Assembly (NCBI RefSeq): GCF_002806995.1
Contig: NZ_NIHE01000009.1
Coordinates: 118,742 to 182,741, forward strand
Source: Confluentibacter lentus
Lineage (GTDB): Bacteria > Bacteroidota > Bacteroidia > Flavobacteriales > Flavobacteriaceae
DNA length: 64,000 nt
Direction: 5' to 3'
The notes beneath the pieces are model-generated. The model was not told where the DNA came from, ran no database searches, and worked only from the letters and a program-made list of their open reading frames with translations. The position numbers were made by a program, and so were the translations under genes. Below are positions 49,551-58,508 of the stretch, piece after piece; within the stretch, counting starts at the first letter, position 1, and each line of letters starts with the position of its first letter.

Positions 49551-50183
49551 ATGAAATTGAGATGGGGCATTTTATTGGGTGTAATAACCTTGATTGGTAT
49601 TGCCAGTCAGCAGCAAGTTTATTTGCCAAATCAGGAAATCGTTTTACGATTTGCTAATGATGAGGTAACATCAAACGAGGCTCAAAATGCCATTTCGATT
49701 GTGAAGAGGCAATTGCTGAATATTGGCGCTAGCAACATTTATGTGAAAAAATCCCGAAAAGGAGATTTAAAAATTACGTATTACAGTCATAAAGATGTTC
49801 ACAGTATAAAAAAACTTCTTTCCAAAGAAAAAGATTTGGAACTTGATTATATTGCTTCTAATCAAGAAAATAACCATTCTGAAACGCCATCGAAAGAAAA
49901 TACTAAATCTTATGATATTGATGTTTTTGAGATTAAAAAACAAGATACGGGGTTTGATTTAGGCGGAACATGTGCCATAGAGCGTAAACTGGAAAACACG
50001 CGATTTTTTATTCCTAATTTATTAACTTCAAATAATGAAATTGGTTTTAATGGTTTAGATAGAGTTTTAAAAGAAACCTACAAGTTTAGAAAAGATAGTT
50101 CCATAGCCATAGAAATTACTTCAAACAAAACCCCTGACGGCAGAGCAGGACCAGATATTAAAGGGGTTCCATATAATAGCTAG
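49551..50183 (+). CDS. SecD head-domain-like exported protein
   Basis: A 210-residue protein with an N-terminal hydrophobic segment (about residues 4-19), then a domain at about 27-100 (IVLRFANDEVTSNEAQNAISIVKRQLLNIGASNIYVKKSRKGDLKITYYSHKDVHSIKKLLSKEKDLELDY). That order resembles the P1 head of SecD in the neighbouring secDF (EVLRKRIDEFGVTSPNIQRLGNSGRILVELPGVKDIERASTLLQSTAQLEFW): helix, G-A/V turn, strand, KD helix, final L-E strand. The rest is low-similarity, with a single Cys. It lies just upstream of secDF, on the same strand. A soluble or anchored accessory of the translocon is a possible reading; I do not recognise a named family. Confidence 0.7.
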   Translation: MKLRWGILLGVITLIGIASQQQVYLPNQEIVLRFANDEVTSNEAQNAISIVKRQLLNIGASNIYVKKSRKGDLKITYYSHKDVHSIKKLLSKEKDLELDYIASNQENNHSETPSKENTKSYDIDVFEIKKQDTGFDLGGTCAIERKLENTRFFIPNLLTSNNEIGFNGLDRVLKETYKFRKDSSIAIEITSNKTPDGRAGPDIKGVPYNS

Positions 50184-50265
50184 TTTAATAATAAATTCAG
50201 CTATTTTAATTAGCTTTTATTATTCATTTAAAAGCGATTCAAACATTTATAATCATAAAAAATAA

Positions 50266-50295
50266 TTGTCAAATCATCGGTAAATTCTATATTTG
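50266..50295 (+). promoter_or_regulatory. Promoter of secDF
   Basis: TTG (50266-50268), 19-nt spacer, TAtaTTTG (50288-50295): a close match to the Bacteroidota consensus, 36 bp before the secDF ATG. secDF is therefore at least partly independent of the upstream gene. Confidence 0.75.
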
Positions 50296-50331
50296 CTCGT
50301 TTAAAAAATTTGACCAAAAAAACAATAAATA

Positions 50332-53310
50332 ATGCAAAATAAAGGACTAGTAAAATTATTTGCGATCTTGTTTGGTTTGGTAAGTATTTACCAATTATCA
50401 TTCACATTTAAAGCAAATCAAATAGAGAGCAATGCCGAAGCGGTTGCTATAAGTAAAATTCCAGATACTGAAGCGGACTATAGGGAGAAGCGAAGTATTG
50501 ATGAAGCCAGTTATTTAGAATCTATTTCCAATGATACTGTATTTAATATGGGTATTGCAAAATATACCTATGATGAGGTGAAGCAAAAGGCGATGAACCT
50601 TGGGTTGGATTTAAAGGGAGGTATTAATGTTATTTTACAAATATCTGTAAAAGATATTTTGAAAGGATTGGCGAATAATACCAAAAATCCCATATTCAAT
50701 AAAGCGTTAGATGATGCCAGTGAGCTTCAAAAGAATAGTCAAAACACCTATTTAGAGGATTTCTTTATCGCTTTTGATAAGATTAAAGGTAATACCAAAT
50801 TGGCATCTCCAGATATTTTTTATACTAAAGAATTAGATGGTGAGATTGACGGTAGTATGACCGATGATCAAGTTAAAAGTATTGTAACTACTAAAATTGA
50901 TGAATCAATTACTTCAGCGTTTGAAGTATTGCGAAAACGTATTGATGAGTTTGGTGTAACATCTCCAAACATCCAACGTTTAGGAAATTCTGGGCGTATT
51001 TTGGTTGAATTGCCTGGAGTAAAAGATATAGAACGTGCTTCAACTTTATTGCAAAGTACAGCACAATTGGAATTTTGGCATGTATACAAAAGCCAAATTA
51101 TATATGATTTTCTAGACCAAGCTAACGAACTATTAAAACAGTCAGAAGTTATTTCTGAGACTTCCGAGGCTGAAAGTCAAGATGAGGAAGAAGCTGAGAG
51201 TTCTGCAATAGACGATTTATTGGGAGAGGCCACTACAGATTCTACAACTGTAGCTAACGATAATCCATTGACAAGTTTATTATTTCAATCTTTAAATCCA
51301 TCAGCAATAGCAGCTATAAATATTAAGGATAAAGAAAAAATCCAAGAATATTTAAACATGCCTAGGGTAAGGGCTCTATTGCCAGCAGAACAACGTTATG
51401 TTAAGTTTGCTTTTGGTAAAGCCGAAAACAAAAATAGTGAAGTTATTGATATTTATGCTTTGGAAGGTAATAGGGAAAACATACCCGAGCTAAGTGGAGC
51501 AGTAGTCATTGATGCCAGAAATGTTTATGGGCCAACAGGAAATCCAGCAGTATCTATGCAAATGAATGCCAAAGGAGCCAAGATATGGGAGGAAATGACA
51601 GGTAGGGCTTTTTCTCAAGGCGGTCAGATTGCCATTGTTCTAGATAATGTAGTTTATTCTGCACCTGGTGTAACTACGGGGCCTATATCTGGAGGAAGCT
51701 CTGAGATTTCAGGAAACTTCACATTAAACGAAGCCATAGATTTAGCAAATGTATTACGTGCCGGTAAATTACCAGCAAGAGCAGAAATTATTGCTAGTGA
51801 AGTTGTAGGGCCATCTTTAGGTCAAGAGTCCATTGATAGCGGCACCATGTCTTTTATGATTGCTTTAACCTTAGTATTAATATGGATGATTGTTTACTAT
51901 GGTAAAGCAGGTGGTTTTGCTGATATAGCCATGGTATTCAATATAGTGTTGATTTTTGGTGTGCTATCTGGATTGGGAGCCGTATTAACATTACCCGGTA
52001 TTGCTGGTATCGTACTTACTATAGGTATGTCGGTTGATGCGAATGTTATCATTTTTGAACGTATTAGGGAAGAATTAGCAAAAGGCAAAGGACAAAAAGA
52101 AGCCATTCAAGATGGGTTTAGTAATGCCTTGTCATCCATTTTAGATGCCAACATTACAACAGGTTTAACCGCCTTGATTTTATTTGTTTTTGGAACGGGT
52201 CCTATTAAAGGATTTGCAACTACGTTATTAATTGGTATTCTAACCTCGTTATTTACGGCCATTTTCATTACAAGATTGTTAGTTGATTGGTATATCAATA
52301 AAGGTGGAAAACTAGAATTTTCAACAGCAGCTACTAAAAACCTTTTCAGAAATATAAATATTCAATTTTTAAGGAAACGAAAAGTAGCTTATATCATTTC
52401 TGGTATATTTATTTTGGTAAGTTTAGGATCGTTGTTTACCAATAGTTTGGATCAAGGTGTGGATTTTGTAGGTGGTAGGACGTATCAAGTACGCTTTACA
52501 CAAGATGTTAGTCCAACAGAAATTAAAAATGCACTTTCTAGTGCTTTTGGAAGTGCTGATGCCAAAACATTTGGAACGGCCAATCAATTAAAAATAACTA
52601 CCAAATACAAAGTTGATGAAACTAGTGCGGAAGTAGATGAGGAAATTAGAAGTAAATTGTACACCGTTTTACAACCTTATTTAAGTGGTATGACTTATGA
52701 AGATTTCATTAGTGATTCAGAAACAAAAACGGTTGGACTTATGCAGTCGTTTAAAGTAAGTCCAACAATTGCAGACGATATAAAACAATCATCTTTTTGG
52801 GCGATACTTGGGTCATTAATCGTTGTGTTTCTTTATATATTATTGCGTTTCAAAAAATGGCAATTTTCTTTTGGAGCCGTTGCAGCCTTAATTCACGATG
52901 TATTGATTGTGTTGGGCGTTTTCTCATTAACCTACAAATTTATGCCATTTAGCATGGAAGTGGACCAAGCGTTTATAGCTGCAATCCTAACGGTAATTGG
53001 ATATTCATTGAATGATACGGTAATTGTTTTTGATAGGGTTAGGGAATACGTTAATGAGCATACCACATGGGATTTAGGAAAAATAATAGATACATCGTTA
53101 AGTAGTACTTTAAGTAGGACCTTAAATACATCGGCAACCACATTGGTAGTGTTATTGGCAATTTTTATTTTTGGAGGCGAATCTATTAGAGGATTTATGT
53201 TTGCATTAATAGTGGGAATTGTTGTAGGAACCTATTCATCATTGTTTATTGCAACGCCTGTAATGTATGATACTATTAATAAATTAGAAGAAAAAAAGAA
53301 GAAAAACTAA
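50332..53310 (+). CDS. secDF: Fused protein translocase subunit SecDF
   Basis: A 992-residue fusion of SecD and SecF, the usual Bacteroidota form. The SecD half has a first helix, the motif LGLDLKGGINVILQI near residue 90, the P1 head (FEVLRKRIDEFGVTSPNIQRLG), an acidic Glu/Ser/Asp-rich insertion at about 275-315, and helices with GMSVDANVIIFERIREE. The SecF half begins near residue 665 with LGSLFTNSLDQGVDFVGGRTYQVRF and contains GYSLNDTVIVFDRVREY. Both halves have the D-x-N-V-I / D-T-V-I helix motif used in proton-driven pulling of secreted proteins. It works with SecYEG at the inner membrane. A terminator follows its stop. Confidence 0.97.
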   Translation: MQNKGLVKLFAILFGLVSIYQLSFTFKANQIESNAEAVAISKIPDTEADYREKRSIDEASYLESISNDTVFNMGIAKYTYDEVKQKAMNLGLDLKGGINVILQISVKDILKGLANNTKNPIFNKALDDASELQKNSQNTYLEDFFIAFDKIKGNTKLASPDIFYTKELDGEIDGSMTDDQVKSIVTTKIDESITSAFEVLRKRIDEFGVTSPNIQRLGNSGRILVELPGVKDIERASTLLQSTAQLEFWHVYKSQIIYDFLDQANELLKQSEVISETSEAESQDEEEAESSAIDDLLGEATTDSTTVANDNPLTSLLFQSLNPSAIAAINIKDKEKIQEYLNMPRVRALLPAEQRYVKFAFGKAENKNSEVIDIYALEGNRENIPELSGAVVIDARNVYGPTGNPAVSMQMNAKGAKIWEEMTGRAFSQGGQIAIVLDNVVYSAPGVTTGPISGGSSEISGNFTLNEAIDLANVLRAGKLPARAEIIASEVVGPSLGQESIDSGTMSFMIALTLVLIWMIVYYGKAGGFADIAMVFNIVLIFGVLSGLGAVLTLPGIAGIVLTIGMSVDANVIIFERIREELAKGKGQKEAIQDGFSNALSSILDANITTGLTALILFVFGTGPIKGFATTLLIGILTSLFTAIFITRLLVDWYINKGGKLEFSTAATKNLFRNINIQFLRKRKVAYIISGIFILVSLGSLFTNSLDQGVDFVGGRTYQVRFTQDVSPTEIKNALSSAFGSADAKTFGTANQLKITTKYKVDETSAEVDEEIRSKLYTVLQPYLSGMTYEDFISDSETKTVGLMQSFKVSPTIADDIKQSSFWAILGSLIVVFLYILLRFKKWQFSFGAVAALIHDVLIVLGVFSLTYKFMPFSMEVDQAFIAAILTVIGYSLNDTVIVFDRVREYVNEHTTWDLGKIIDTSLSSTLSRTLNTSATTLVVLLAIFIFGGESIRGFMFALIVGIVVGTYSSLFIATPVMYDTINKLEEKKKKN

Positions 53311-53332
53311 CTCAAAATTTTTTCTTTTCACT

Positions 53333-53363
53333 AAGCCTATCATGAAAATTGATAGGCTTTTTT
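53333..53363 (+). terminator. Terminator of secDF
   Basis: AAGCCTATCA (53333-53342) and TGATAGGCTT (53350-53359) pair perfectly, followed by T to 53363. It lies 23 bp after the secDF stop. Confidence 0.9.
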
Positions 53364-53478
53364 ATTTTAAAATTTAGCATACCAAATGAATAATAGATAT
53401 GTTATTTGCATAAATTCGCATATAGATTACAAGATTATAATAGTACCCAAATCATGAATAATTTCAGTATTTTTTCAG

Positions 53479-54774
53479 GTGAAAATAAAAGAAACTTCCG
53501 GTAAAAAATTCCTTTTCATCTCAAAATGGGGTGAATCTTTAGATATCGCATATACAATCTTATTAGAAGGGAATGAGGTTAAATTGTTTATTGAAGACAA
53601 ATCTTCTAAAGAAATTGGACTTGGTTTTGTTAAAAAAATCAAGAAGTGGGAAGAGCATGTTGATTGGGCCGATGTGATTATTTTTGATTACACAGGCTAT
53701 GGTAAAATAGCAAGCCAATTAAGGGCGGCTGGTAAATTGGTCATTGGCGGAACGGAATATACCGATAATTTGGAACTTGACAGAAACTTTGGTCAAGCCG
53801 AATTGCGCAAGCATAAAATTAAAGTACTACCCTCAAAAGAATTTACGTCGTTTAAAGAAGCCATTATATATATTGAGCAAAATCCGAATTCATACGTACT
53901 GAAACCTTGTGGGGAAACCCAAGAACTAAAACAATTGTTATTTGTTGGAAGTGATGATGAAGGGTTGGATGTTATTAGGGTTTTAAAGGCCTACGAAAAA
54001 TCTTGGGGAGATAACTTTGGTAATTTCCAATTGCAGCGAAAAGTTAAAGGTGTAGAAATTTCCATAGCGGCTTTTTTTAATGGCAATGAATTTATTTACC
54101 CAATCAATATCACATTTGAACATAAAAAACTTTTTCCAAAAGAGCTGGGAGTTTCCACAGGAGAAATGGGAACTAGTATGTTCTGGACCAAAGATTCTCC
54201 CATTTTTGAAGCTACACTTTTAAAGTTTCAGAATACCTTGGCAAAGCATAATTTTATTGGACATATAGATATCAATTGTATTGTTAATGGCAATGGTATT
54301 TATCCATTAGAATTTACGTCGCGTTTTGGTTATCCTCAAATATTTATCCAAAGAGCAGGAATTATAGAACCTATTGGTGAGCTATTTTATAAGCTGGCAT
54401 CTAAGCAAAAATTTAAAATTAATGTTAGGAAAGGGTTTCAAGTGGGTGCTTTCATTGTTGTGCCACCGTTTCCTTTTGATGATAAAAAAGCATTCAGATT
54501 ATTTTCTAAAGATGCTGTTGTGGTTTTTAAAAAGAACGGAAAAGAAGGTGTACACCCCATGCACTTAAAGAAAATAAATGATGAATGGTTAATAACGGGA
54601 GAAATAGGAATTGCTGTTTTGGTAACAGGAACAGGAATGACGATGAAGGACGCCCAAAAAATGATGTACAACAGGATAAGTAACATCATCATCAACAATA
54701 GCTATTACAGAACGGATATTGGAGATCGATGGAGTGAAGATTCAGATAAATTATGGTCTTGGGGACTCTTGTAG
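53479..54774 (+). CDS. PurD-like ATP-grasp ligase (function uncertain)
   Basis: A 431-residue ATP-grasp enzyme laid out like phosphoribosylamine-glycine ligase. It has an N-terminal Rossmann-like domain (about 1-100, FLFISKWGESLDIAYTILLEGNEVKLFI), an ATP-grasp core (about 105-310, with SYVLKPCGETQELKQLL, GVEISIAAFFNG and GHIDINCIVNGNGIYPLEFTSRFGYPQ), and a C-terminal domain. The N-terminal Gly-rich loop of true PurD (GxGGREHA) is absent, so it is probably not the purine enzyme but a paralogue joining some amine to an acid. The start is GTG at 53479; no in-frame ATG fits. A GNAT acetyltransferase begins 4 bp after its stop, so the two likely act together. Confidence 0.75.
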   Translation: MKIKETSGKKFLFISKWGESLDIAYTILLEGNEVKLFIEDKSSKEIGLGFVKKIKKWEEHVDWADVIIFDYTGYGKIASQLRAAGKLVIGGTEYTDNLELDRNFGQAELRKHKIKVLPSKEFTSFKEAIIYIEQNPNSYVLKPCGETQELKQLLFVGSDDEGLDVIRVLKAYEKSWGDNFGNFQLQRKVKGVEISIAAFFNGNEFIYPINITFEHKKLFPKELGVSTGEMGTSMFWTKDSPIFEATLLKFQNTLAKHNFIGHIDINCIVNGNGIYPLEFTSRFGYPQIFIQRAGIIEPIGELFYKLASKQKFKINVRKGFQVGAFIVVPPFPFDDKKAFRLFSKDAVVVFKKNGKEGVHPMHLKKINDEWLITGEIGIAVLVTGTGMTMKDAQKMMYNRISNIIINNSYYRTDIGDRWSEDSDKLWSWGLL

Positions 54775-54778
54775 CACT

Positions 54779-55225
54779 ATGGTTTTTAGGGAAACAACAT
54801 CATTCAATGATTTTTTCAATATACTACCCATGGATTGGCAAGAAAACATTTTGCCTTTTTGGGACACTTATAAACATACCACAAAGTGTTATGTACTTCA
54901 AGAGAATGATAAACTAATTGCTGGCGGATTAGTATTTTATGAATGCCCTCCAGATATGTTATACGCAAAAGAAGAAGCCAATACTTGGTTCAAAAACGGC
55001 ATTCTTTATTTAGGATTTATCTATGTTTTGGAAGAAAAGAGAGGACAAAATTTAGGTTCTATTTGGTTATCAAATCTTAAAAGCAAGTTTCCCAAGCAAA
55101 AATATTGGCTGACCATAGAAGATTTGGGTCTTGATGGTTTTTATACCAAAAATGGCTTTGTAAAAGTAAAATCACTGTTTAATAATAATCAGGAAGAAAT
55201 TATTTATTGTTTTGATGGAATTTAG
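54779..55225 (+). CDS. GNAT-family N-acyltransferase
   Basis: A 148-residue protein with the GNAT fold. Strands leading to GILYLGFIYVLEEKRGQNLGSIWLSNLK (near residues 72-100) form motif A, where RGQNLGS is a variant of the acyl-CoA pyrophosphate loop R/QxxGxG/A. The C-terminal FYTKNGFVKVKS is the usual final block. The ATG at 54779 was chosen because the longer frame from 54719 would run into the upstream gene. It starts 4 bp after the ATP-grasp gene, so translation is probably coupled. It may modify the ligase product or its amine substrate; both substrates are unknown. Confidence 0.8.
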   Translation: MVFRETTSFNDFFNILPMDWQENILPFWDTYKHTTKCYVLQENDKLIAGGLVFYECPPDMLYAKEEANTWFKNGILYLGFIYVLEEKRGQNLGSIWLSNLKSKFPKQKYWLTIEDLGLDGFYTKNGFVKVKSLFNNNQEEIIYCFDGI

Positions 55226-55236
55226 AAAAGCCACGT

Positions 55237-56286
55237 CTAGGCTTCTACGTTAAAAAACACTTTATAATAGTACATTTTCTTTTCATCATCATAACCACGC
55301 TCTAAATATTCGCTTGAAGCTTCTGGAGCATCAATATCCAATTTTATTTGAATGTTGGTATCTAATTTTATATCGGTTTTAATCTTTTTCTTTTCTTTGT
55401 TAACAACAGCTTCGGCTACGTCAAATTGATTTCGCATGACGATGTTTTGTTCACCTTCAAATGTTTTTTTGTAATCGTCAAATAAGCTTTTGTGTTTGTC
55501 TTCTTCAAAAACGTCGTCTTTAAAACGTTCAATATTAACAATCTCATTTTCCTTAAAAAAATCAATGGTTTTGGCTAAAAATGTATTTTGCTCTTGCGCA
55601 CCATAACTGGTTTTTAAAATTTCAGTAGAGAATTCCTTGCACAGCGCAATATATTGTTGTGTATGGCTATTGGCATCGTCAGCATATTTAATATTCAAAA
55701 ACTGGTTTATCCAATATTGCGCATCATAACTGTTGTTATCTACGCTTAAAATAATGTTGCCTTCGGTATCTGTTTGATTTAAAATAAGGCAACCTTTATC
55801 TACTTTTTTAGAACTAATGCCTTTTTGTACTAAAACATCGTAACTATTATTTTCTAAGTATGTTTGAAAAAAATCGACTTTAGTCTCAATTTTAAATATT
55901 CCAAGAGCGTTTGTGGTAATCTCGTTAAATTCGATGCCTTCAAACATAACAATCAAAACATCACCTGTTTTAATATTTGCCGAAGTAGATTGCTCATATA
56001 AATGCGTTACAATGTGCTTTGAAATGTCTACAAAAGCCTCATCATCATTAAAAATTTGTTTGCTATAACTGTTAATTTCGTTTAAGCTAATGTTTGCATG
56101 GTGATTAAAACGGTAACTCTGTACAACACTACCAAAAGGACGTAACAAAAAAGGGAGCATTAAATTGTAACTTGCTTCGTCAAAATCCACAATTTTTTCT
56201 GAAAAGGCATTTTTGGTATCGTTGAATTTGTTACCAACTTTATGAATAATGAATTTTGAAATAGAGGCATTTTTTCTCGTAATCAT
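55237..56286 (-). CDS. Nucleoid-associated protein (NdpA/YejK-like)
   Basis: A 349-residue cytoplasmic protein of the 37-kDa nucleoid-associated family (NdpA/YejK). Typical points are the N-terminal SISKFIIHKVGNKFND, the middle NIKTGDVLIVMFEGIEFNEITTNALGIFKIETK, and ILNQTDTEGNIILSVDNNSYDAQYWINQFLNIK. Family members are found on the nucleoid; the molecular role is not settled, and some phage-defence work has pointed at relatives. It is a single-gene unit convergent with the GNAT gene, 11 bp apart, and has a terminator-bearing gap upstream. Confidence 0.85.
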   Translation of the reverse strand: MITRKNASISKFIIHKVGNKFNDTKNAFSEKIVDFDEASYNLMLPFLLRPFGSVVQSYRFNHHANISLNEINSYSKQIFNDDEAFVDISKHIVTHLYEQSTSANIKTGDVLIVMFEGIEFNEITTNALGIFKIETKVDFFQTYLENNSYDVLVQKGISSKKVDKGCLILNQTDTEGNIILSVDNNSYDAQYWINQFLNIKYADDANSHTQQYIALCKEFSTEILKTSYGAQEQNTFLAKTIDFFKENEIVNIERFKDDVFEEDKHKSLFDDYKKTFEGEQNIVMRNQFDVAEAVVNKEKKKIKTDIKLDTNIQIKLDIDAPEASSEYLERGYDDEKKMYYYKVFFNVEA

Positions 56287-56344
56287 GTTTTGTTTTTTAA
56301 TAGTGCAATAGTACTAATTTCAAAACAGAATCCTGTAAAAAAAA

Positions 56345-56374
56345 TGAACGCCAAAGTAAAAACTTTGACGTTCA
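56345..56374 (-). terminator. Terminator of the OmpA/TapB-like operon
   Basis: Arms 56345-56357 and 56362-56374 pair over 12 of 13 positions around loop AAAA, with eight T on the reverse strand beyond 56345. It lies 38 bp after the stop of the 56412-57089 gene. Confidence 0.82.
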
Positions 56375-56411
56375 AGATTTAGGGACTTGCGATTTGGTTG
56401 CCGTTAGTTCG

Positions 56412-57089
56412 TTATTTAGAAATACTTGTCAGCTCAGAATATCCTAATAATTTTCCTGAATTGTTATAGGTTTCGCTTTTTACGGCACCAACACCTTCTG
56501 CTATCCACTCTTTTATTTCGAACGATTGTTTTATACCTATTTTCATTTCTGTATTATAGCTCAATGCAAAACAATCAAAGGTGCCAGCTGCGGTTGTTAC
56601 AGATTCTTTGGCATACACTTTTCTGTTTACCATATTAATGTTCATATTCATTTTCATACCACCCATATTTATAGCCATATTTAATTGCGCATCTTTTAAA
56701 TTTTGCCCAACGCTTAAATTATTTGGCAATTCAATATTTGTTCCTGTCATCTCAACCTCCATGTCTTGATACTGCTTAAGCATTTCAGGGTTCATTAAAG
56801 ATTTAAAATCAATTGATATGCCATCTCCATCACAGGTCATTTCATAAGTGGCTGTTGTTGTTTCCTTGCCTTTGTCATCCGATATTTTAGTCTGTATGGT
56901 CGCTACATTATTTTTAATACTTATAATTTCAGAATCTGCAACACTTTCCTTTTTGCCTTTTTTATCAAAACTTGTTATTTGAAATTTTGCTCCTTCTTTA
57001 AAAGGATAATAAGTACTACAGGCATTCTGGCTAATAGCAGATATGCTAGTTAAAAAAATGAATGATAATAGTATGATTTTGTTTTTCAT
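56412..57089 (-). CDS. TapB-like / DUF3108-like secreted protein
   Basis: A 225-residue secreted protein with signal MKNKIILLSFIFLTSISAISQ. The mature part begins CSTYYPFKEGAKFQITSFDKKGKKES and continues with YEMTCDGDGISID and a Met/Asn-rich amphipathic stretch (LNMAINMGGMKMNMNINMVNRKVYAKESVTTAAGTFDCFALSYNTEMKI), ending GVGAVKSETYNNSGKLLGYSELTSI. This pattern recalls the DUF3108/TapB group of beta-rich periplasmic proteins. It starts 5 bp after the OmpA-family gene, so both are one operon. Function unknown; envelope maintenance is a guess. Confidence 0.75.
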   Translation of the reverse strand: MKNKIILLSFIFLTSISAISQNACSTYYPFKEGAKFQITSFDKKGKKESVADSEIISIKNNVATIQTKISDDKGKETTTATYEMTCDGDGISIDFKSLMNPEMLKQYQDMEVEMTGTNIELPNNLSVGQNLKDAQLNMAINMGGMKMNMNINMVNRKVYAKESVTTAAGTFDCFALSYNTEMKIGIKQSFEIKEWIAEGVGAVKSETYNNSGKLLGYSELTSISK

Positions 57090-57094
57090 TTAGT

Positions 57095-58411
57095 TTATAA
57101 TTTAATGAATTCTACACGTCTGTTTTTTGCTTTGCCATCAATTGTATTATTGTCGCCAACAGGAATACTTTCTCCTTTTCCATCTGTTTGAATTCTGTCG
57201 GAAGAAATACTATATACTTTTATAAGTGCATCTTTAACGGATTCAGCCCTTGCTTTTGAAAGTTTTAAATTGGCATCATCGCTTCCATCGGAGTCTGTGT
57301 GTCCCACAATGTTTAACTTTAGGGTAGCATCTTGTAGTAAAACTTGGGAAATTTGTCGAATAATCCCATAAGATTGCGCTTGAATGTTTGCCGAACCAGA
57401 GTCGAATAGAATACCATTTGTTGATACCTTTCCTTTGCTAAGGAGTTCACGTCTTAAATCTTGTCCGCCTTCAGCCAATTTCAAATTTCTTATAAAAACA
57501 CGTTCTTCACCATCTTTAAAGTGATTGATATGGAATTTAATATAATTTAAAACATTTAATTCTTCTATAAACCTAGGGATATCCACATGCTTTATTTCGT
57601 TTACCCAAAGTCTAAATCTATTTTTGGTGACTGATATAGCAATATGGGGTTGGTTTTTTATTTCATCGCGAATGTCTGCTTCAATGGAAGAATTGATGCT
57701 AGATTTTCTATTAAAATAATTGTAAGTACGAATATCAAAAGCACCATATTGGCCAAAAGGCAATGATACAGAAGCATAATGGACAGCACCTTCATCAAAC
57801 AAATTGTTGTCACTCAAAAAAACCGTTAACCTAGCATTTGATGAGGTTTGTTGGCTTAAACCTTCAGCAAGTATATCAAACTCTATTGTATAGTCCTCCG
57901 GAAGACTCTCTGTGTCTGGAATAAAATAAATGCCGTAACCGGGTTTTAATTCGAACCAATTGCCTTCAACTTTATTGAATTTAACAACCTCTCCCGAGGC
58001 GTTTGTGTTCCATTTGCTTGGAAAATCACCAATAAAATCTTGAGAAAAATCATCAAAGAACAACAGTTTGTCTCCAGGAACAAAGTCGAATTTGCTATAA
58101 ATTTCCAGATTTTCAGATATGTTAGCATTCTCAATAGTGCCAGTAGGTTCATTATCAGACTTTGGAATGGTTTTATTTTGACTAGGGTTGGTTTGAGGTT
58201 CTTTTTCTGTTGAAGGATTTTCATTAGGATTTAAAATGGTATCCATTGTTTTTGAGGTTTCCTTCTCAACCTTTTGTTCTAGTTTACGTTCTACAGTTTG
58301 CTCAGCTTTTTTTTGAAGCTTTTTAAGCAATTGCGCATTTGCTTTTGGAATGGAAAATAAAATAAAGCCTAAAAGACAAATGAAGTGAATTGATTTGATA
58401 GTAATTTTCAT
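57095..58411 (-). CDS. OmpA-family peptidoglycan-associated protein with central lectin-like domain
   Basis: A 438-residue exported protein. Signal MKITIKSIHFICLLGFILFSIPKANA is followed by a coiled-coil, Lys/Glu-rich segment (about 27-60) and a Pro/Asn/Thr-rich link. A LamG/concanavalin-like beta domain lies at about 105-315 (DKLLFFDDFSQDFIGDFPSKWNTNASGEVV, YTIEFDILAEGLSQQTSSNARLTVFLSDN). The C-terminal OmpA domain (about 330-438) has GILFDSGSANIQAQSYGIIRQISQVLLQDATLKLNIVGHTDSDGSDDANLKLSKARAESVKDAL and binds peptidoglycan through the usual Asp and Arg residues. It leads a two-gene operon with the TapB-like protein. The lectin-like domain could bind surface glycan. Confidence 0.88.
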   Translation of the reverse strand: MKITIKSIHFICLLGFILFSIPKANAQLLKKLQKKAEQTVERKLEQKVEKETSKTMDTILNPNENPSTEKEPQTNPSQNKTIPKSDNEPTGTIENANISENLEIYSKFDFVPGDKLLFFDDFSQDFIGDFPSKWNTNASGEVVKFNKVEGNWFELKPGYGIYFIPDTESLPEDYTIEFDILAEGLSQQTSSNARLTVFLSDNNLFDEGAVHYASVSLPFGQYGAFDIRTYNYFNRKSSINSSIEADIRDEIKNQPHIAISVTKNRFRLWVNEIKHVDIPRFIEELNVLNYIKFHINHFKDGEERVFIRNLKLAEGGQDLRRELLSKGKVSTNGILFDSGSANIQAQSYGIIRQISQVLLQDATLKLNIVGHTDSDGSDDANLKLSKARAESVKDALIKVYSISSDRIQTDGKGESIPVGDNNTIDGKAKNRRVEFIKL

Positions 58412-58508
58412 CGTAAAAAATTGATTAATAGCTTTGTAAAGATAAAAATTACTGGATTAATAACAAGTGTTTTTTAAAAATGAAAGGTAATTCTCGATTT
58501 TATGATGG

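Noticed and set aside
53454..53504. Short ORF MNNFSIFSGENKRNFR overlapping the ATP-grasp start
   Set aside because: It is out of frame with the ligase, lacks a terminator-antiterminator arrangement and a clear run of one codon type, so it gives no sign of being a leader peptide.
53479..54774. Genuine purD (phosphoribosylamine-glycine ligase)
   Set aside because: The N-terminal glycine loop and parts of the PurD core are missing, no purine genes are nearby, and the gene is coupled to a GNAT enzyme. Kept as PurD-like only.
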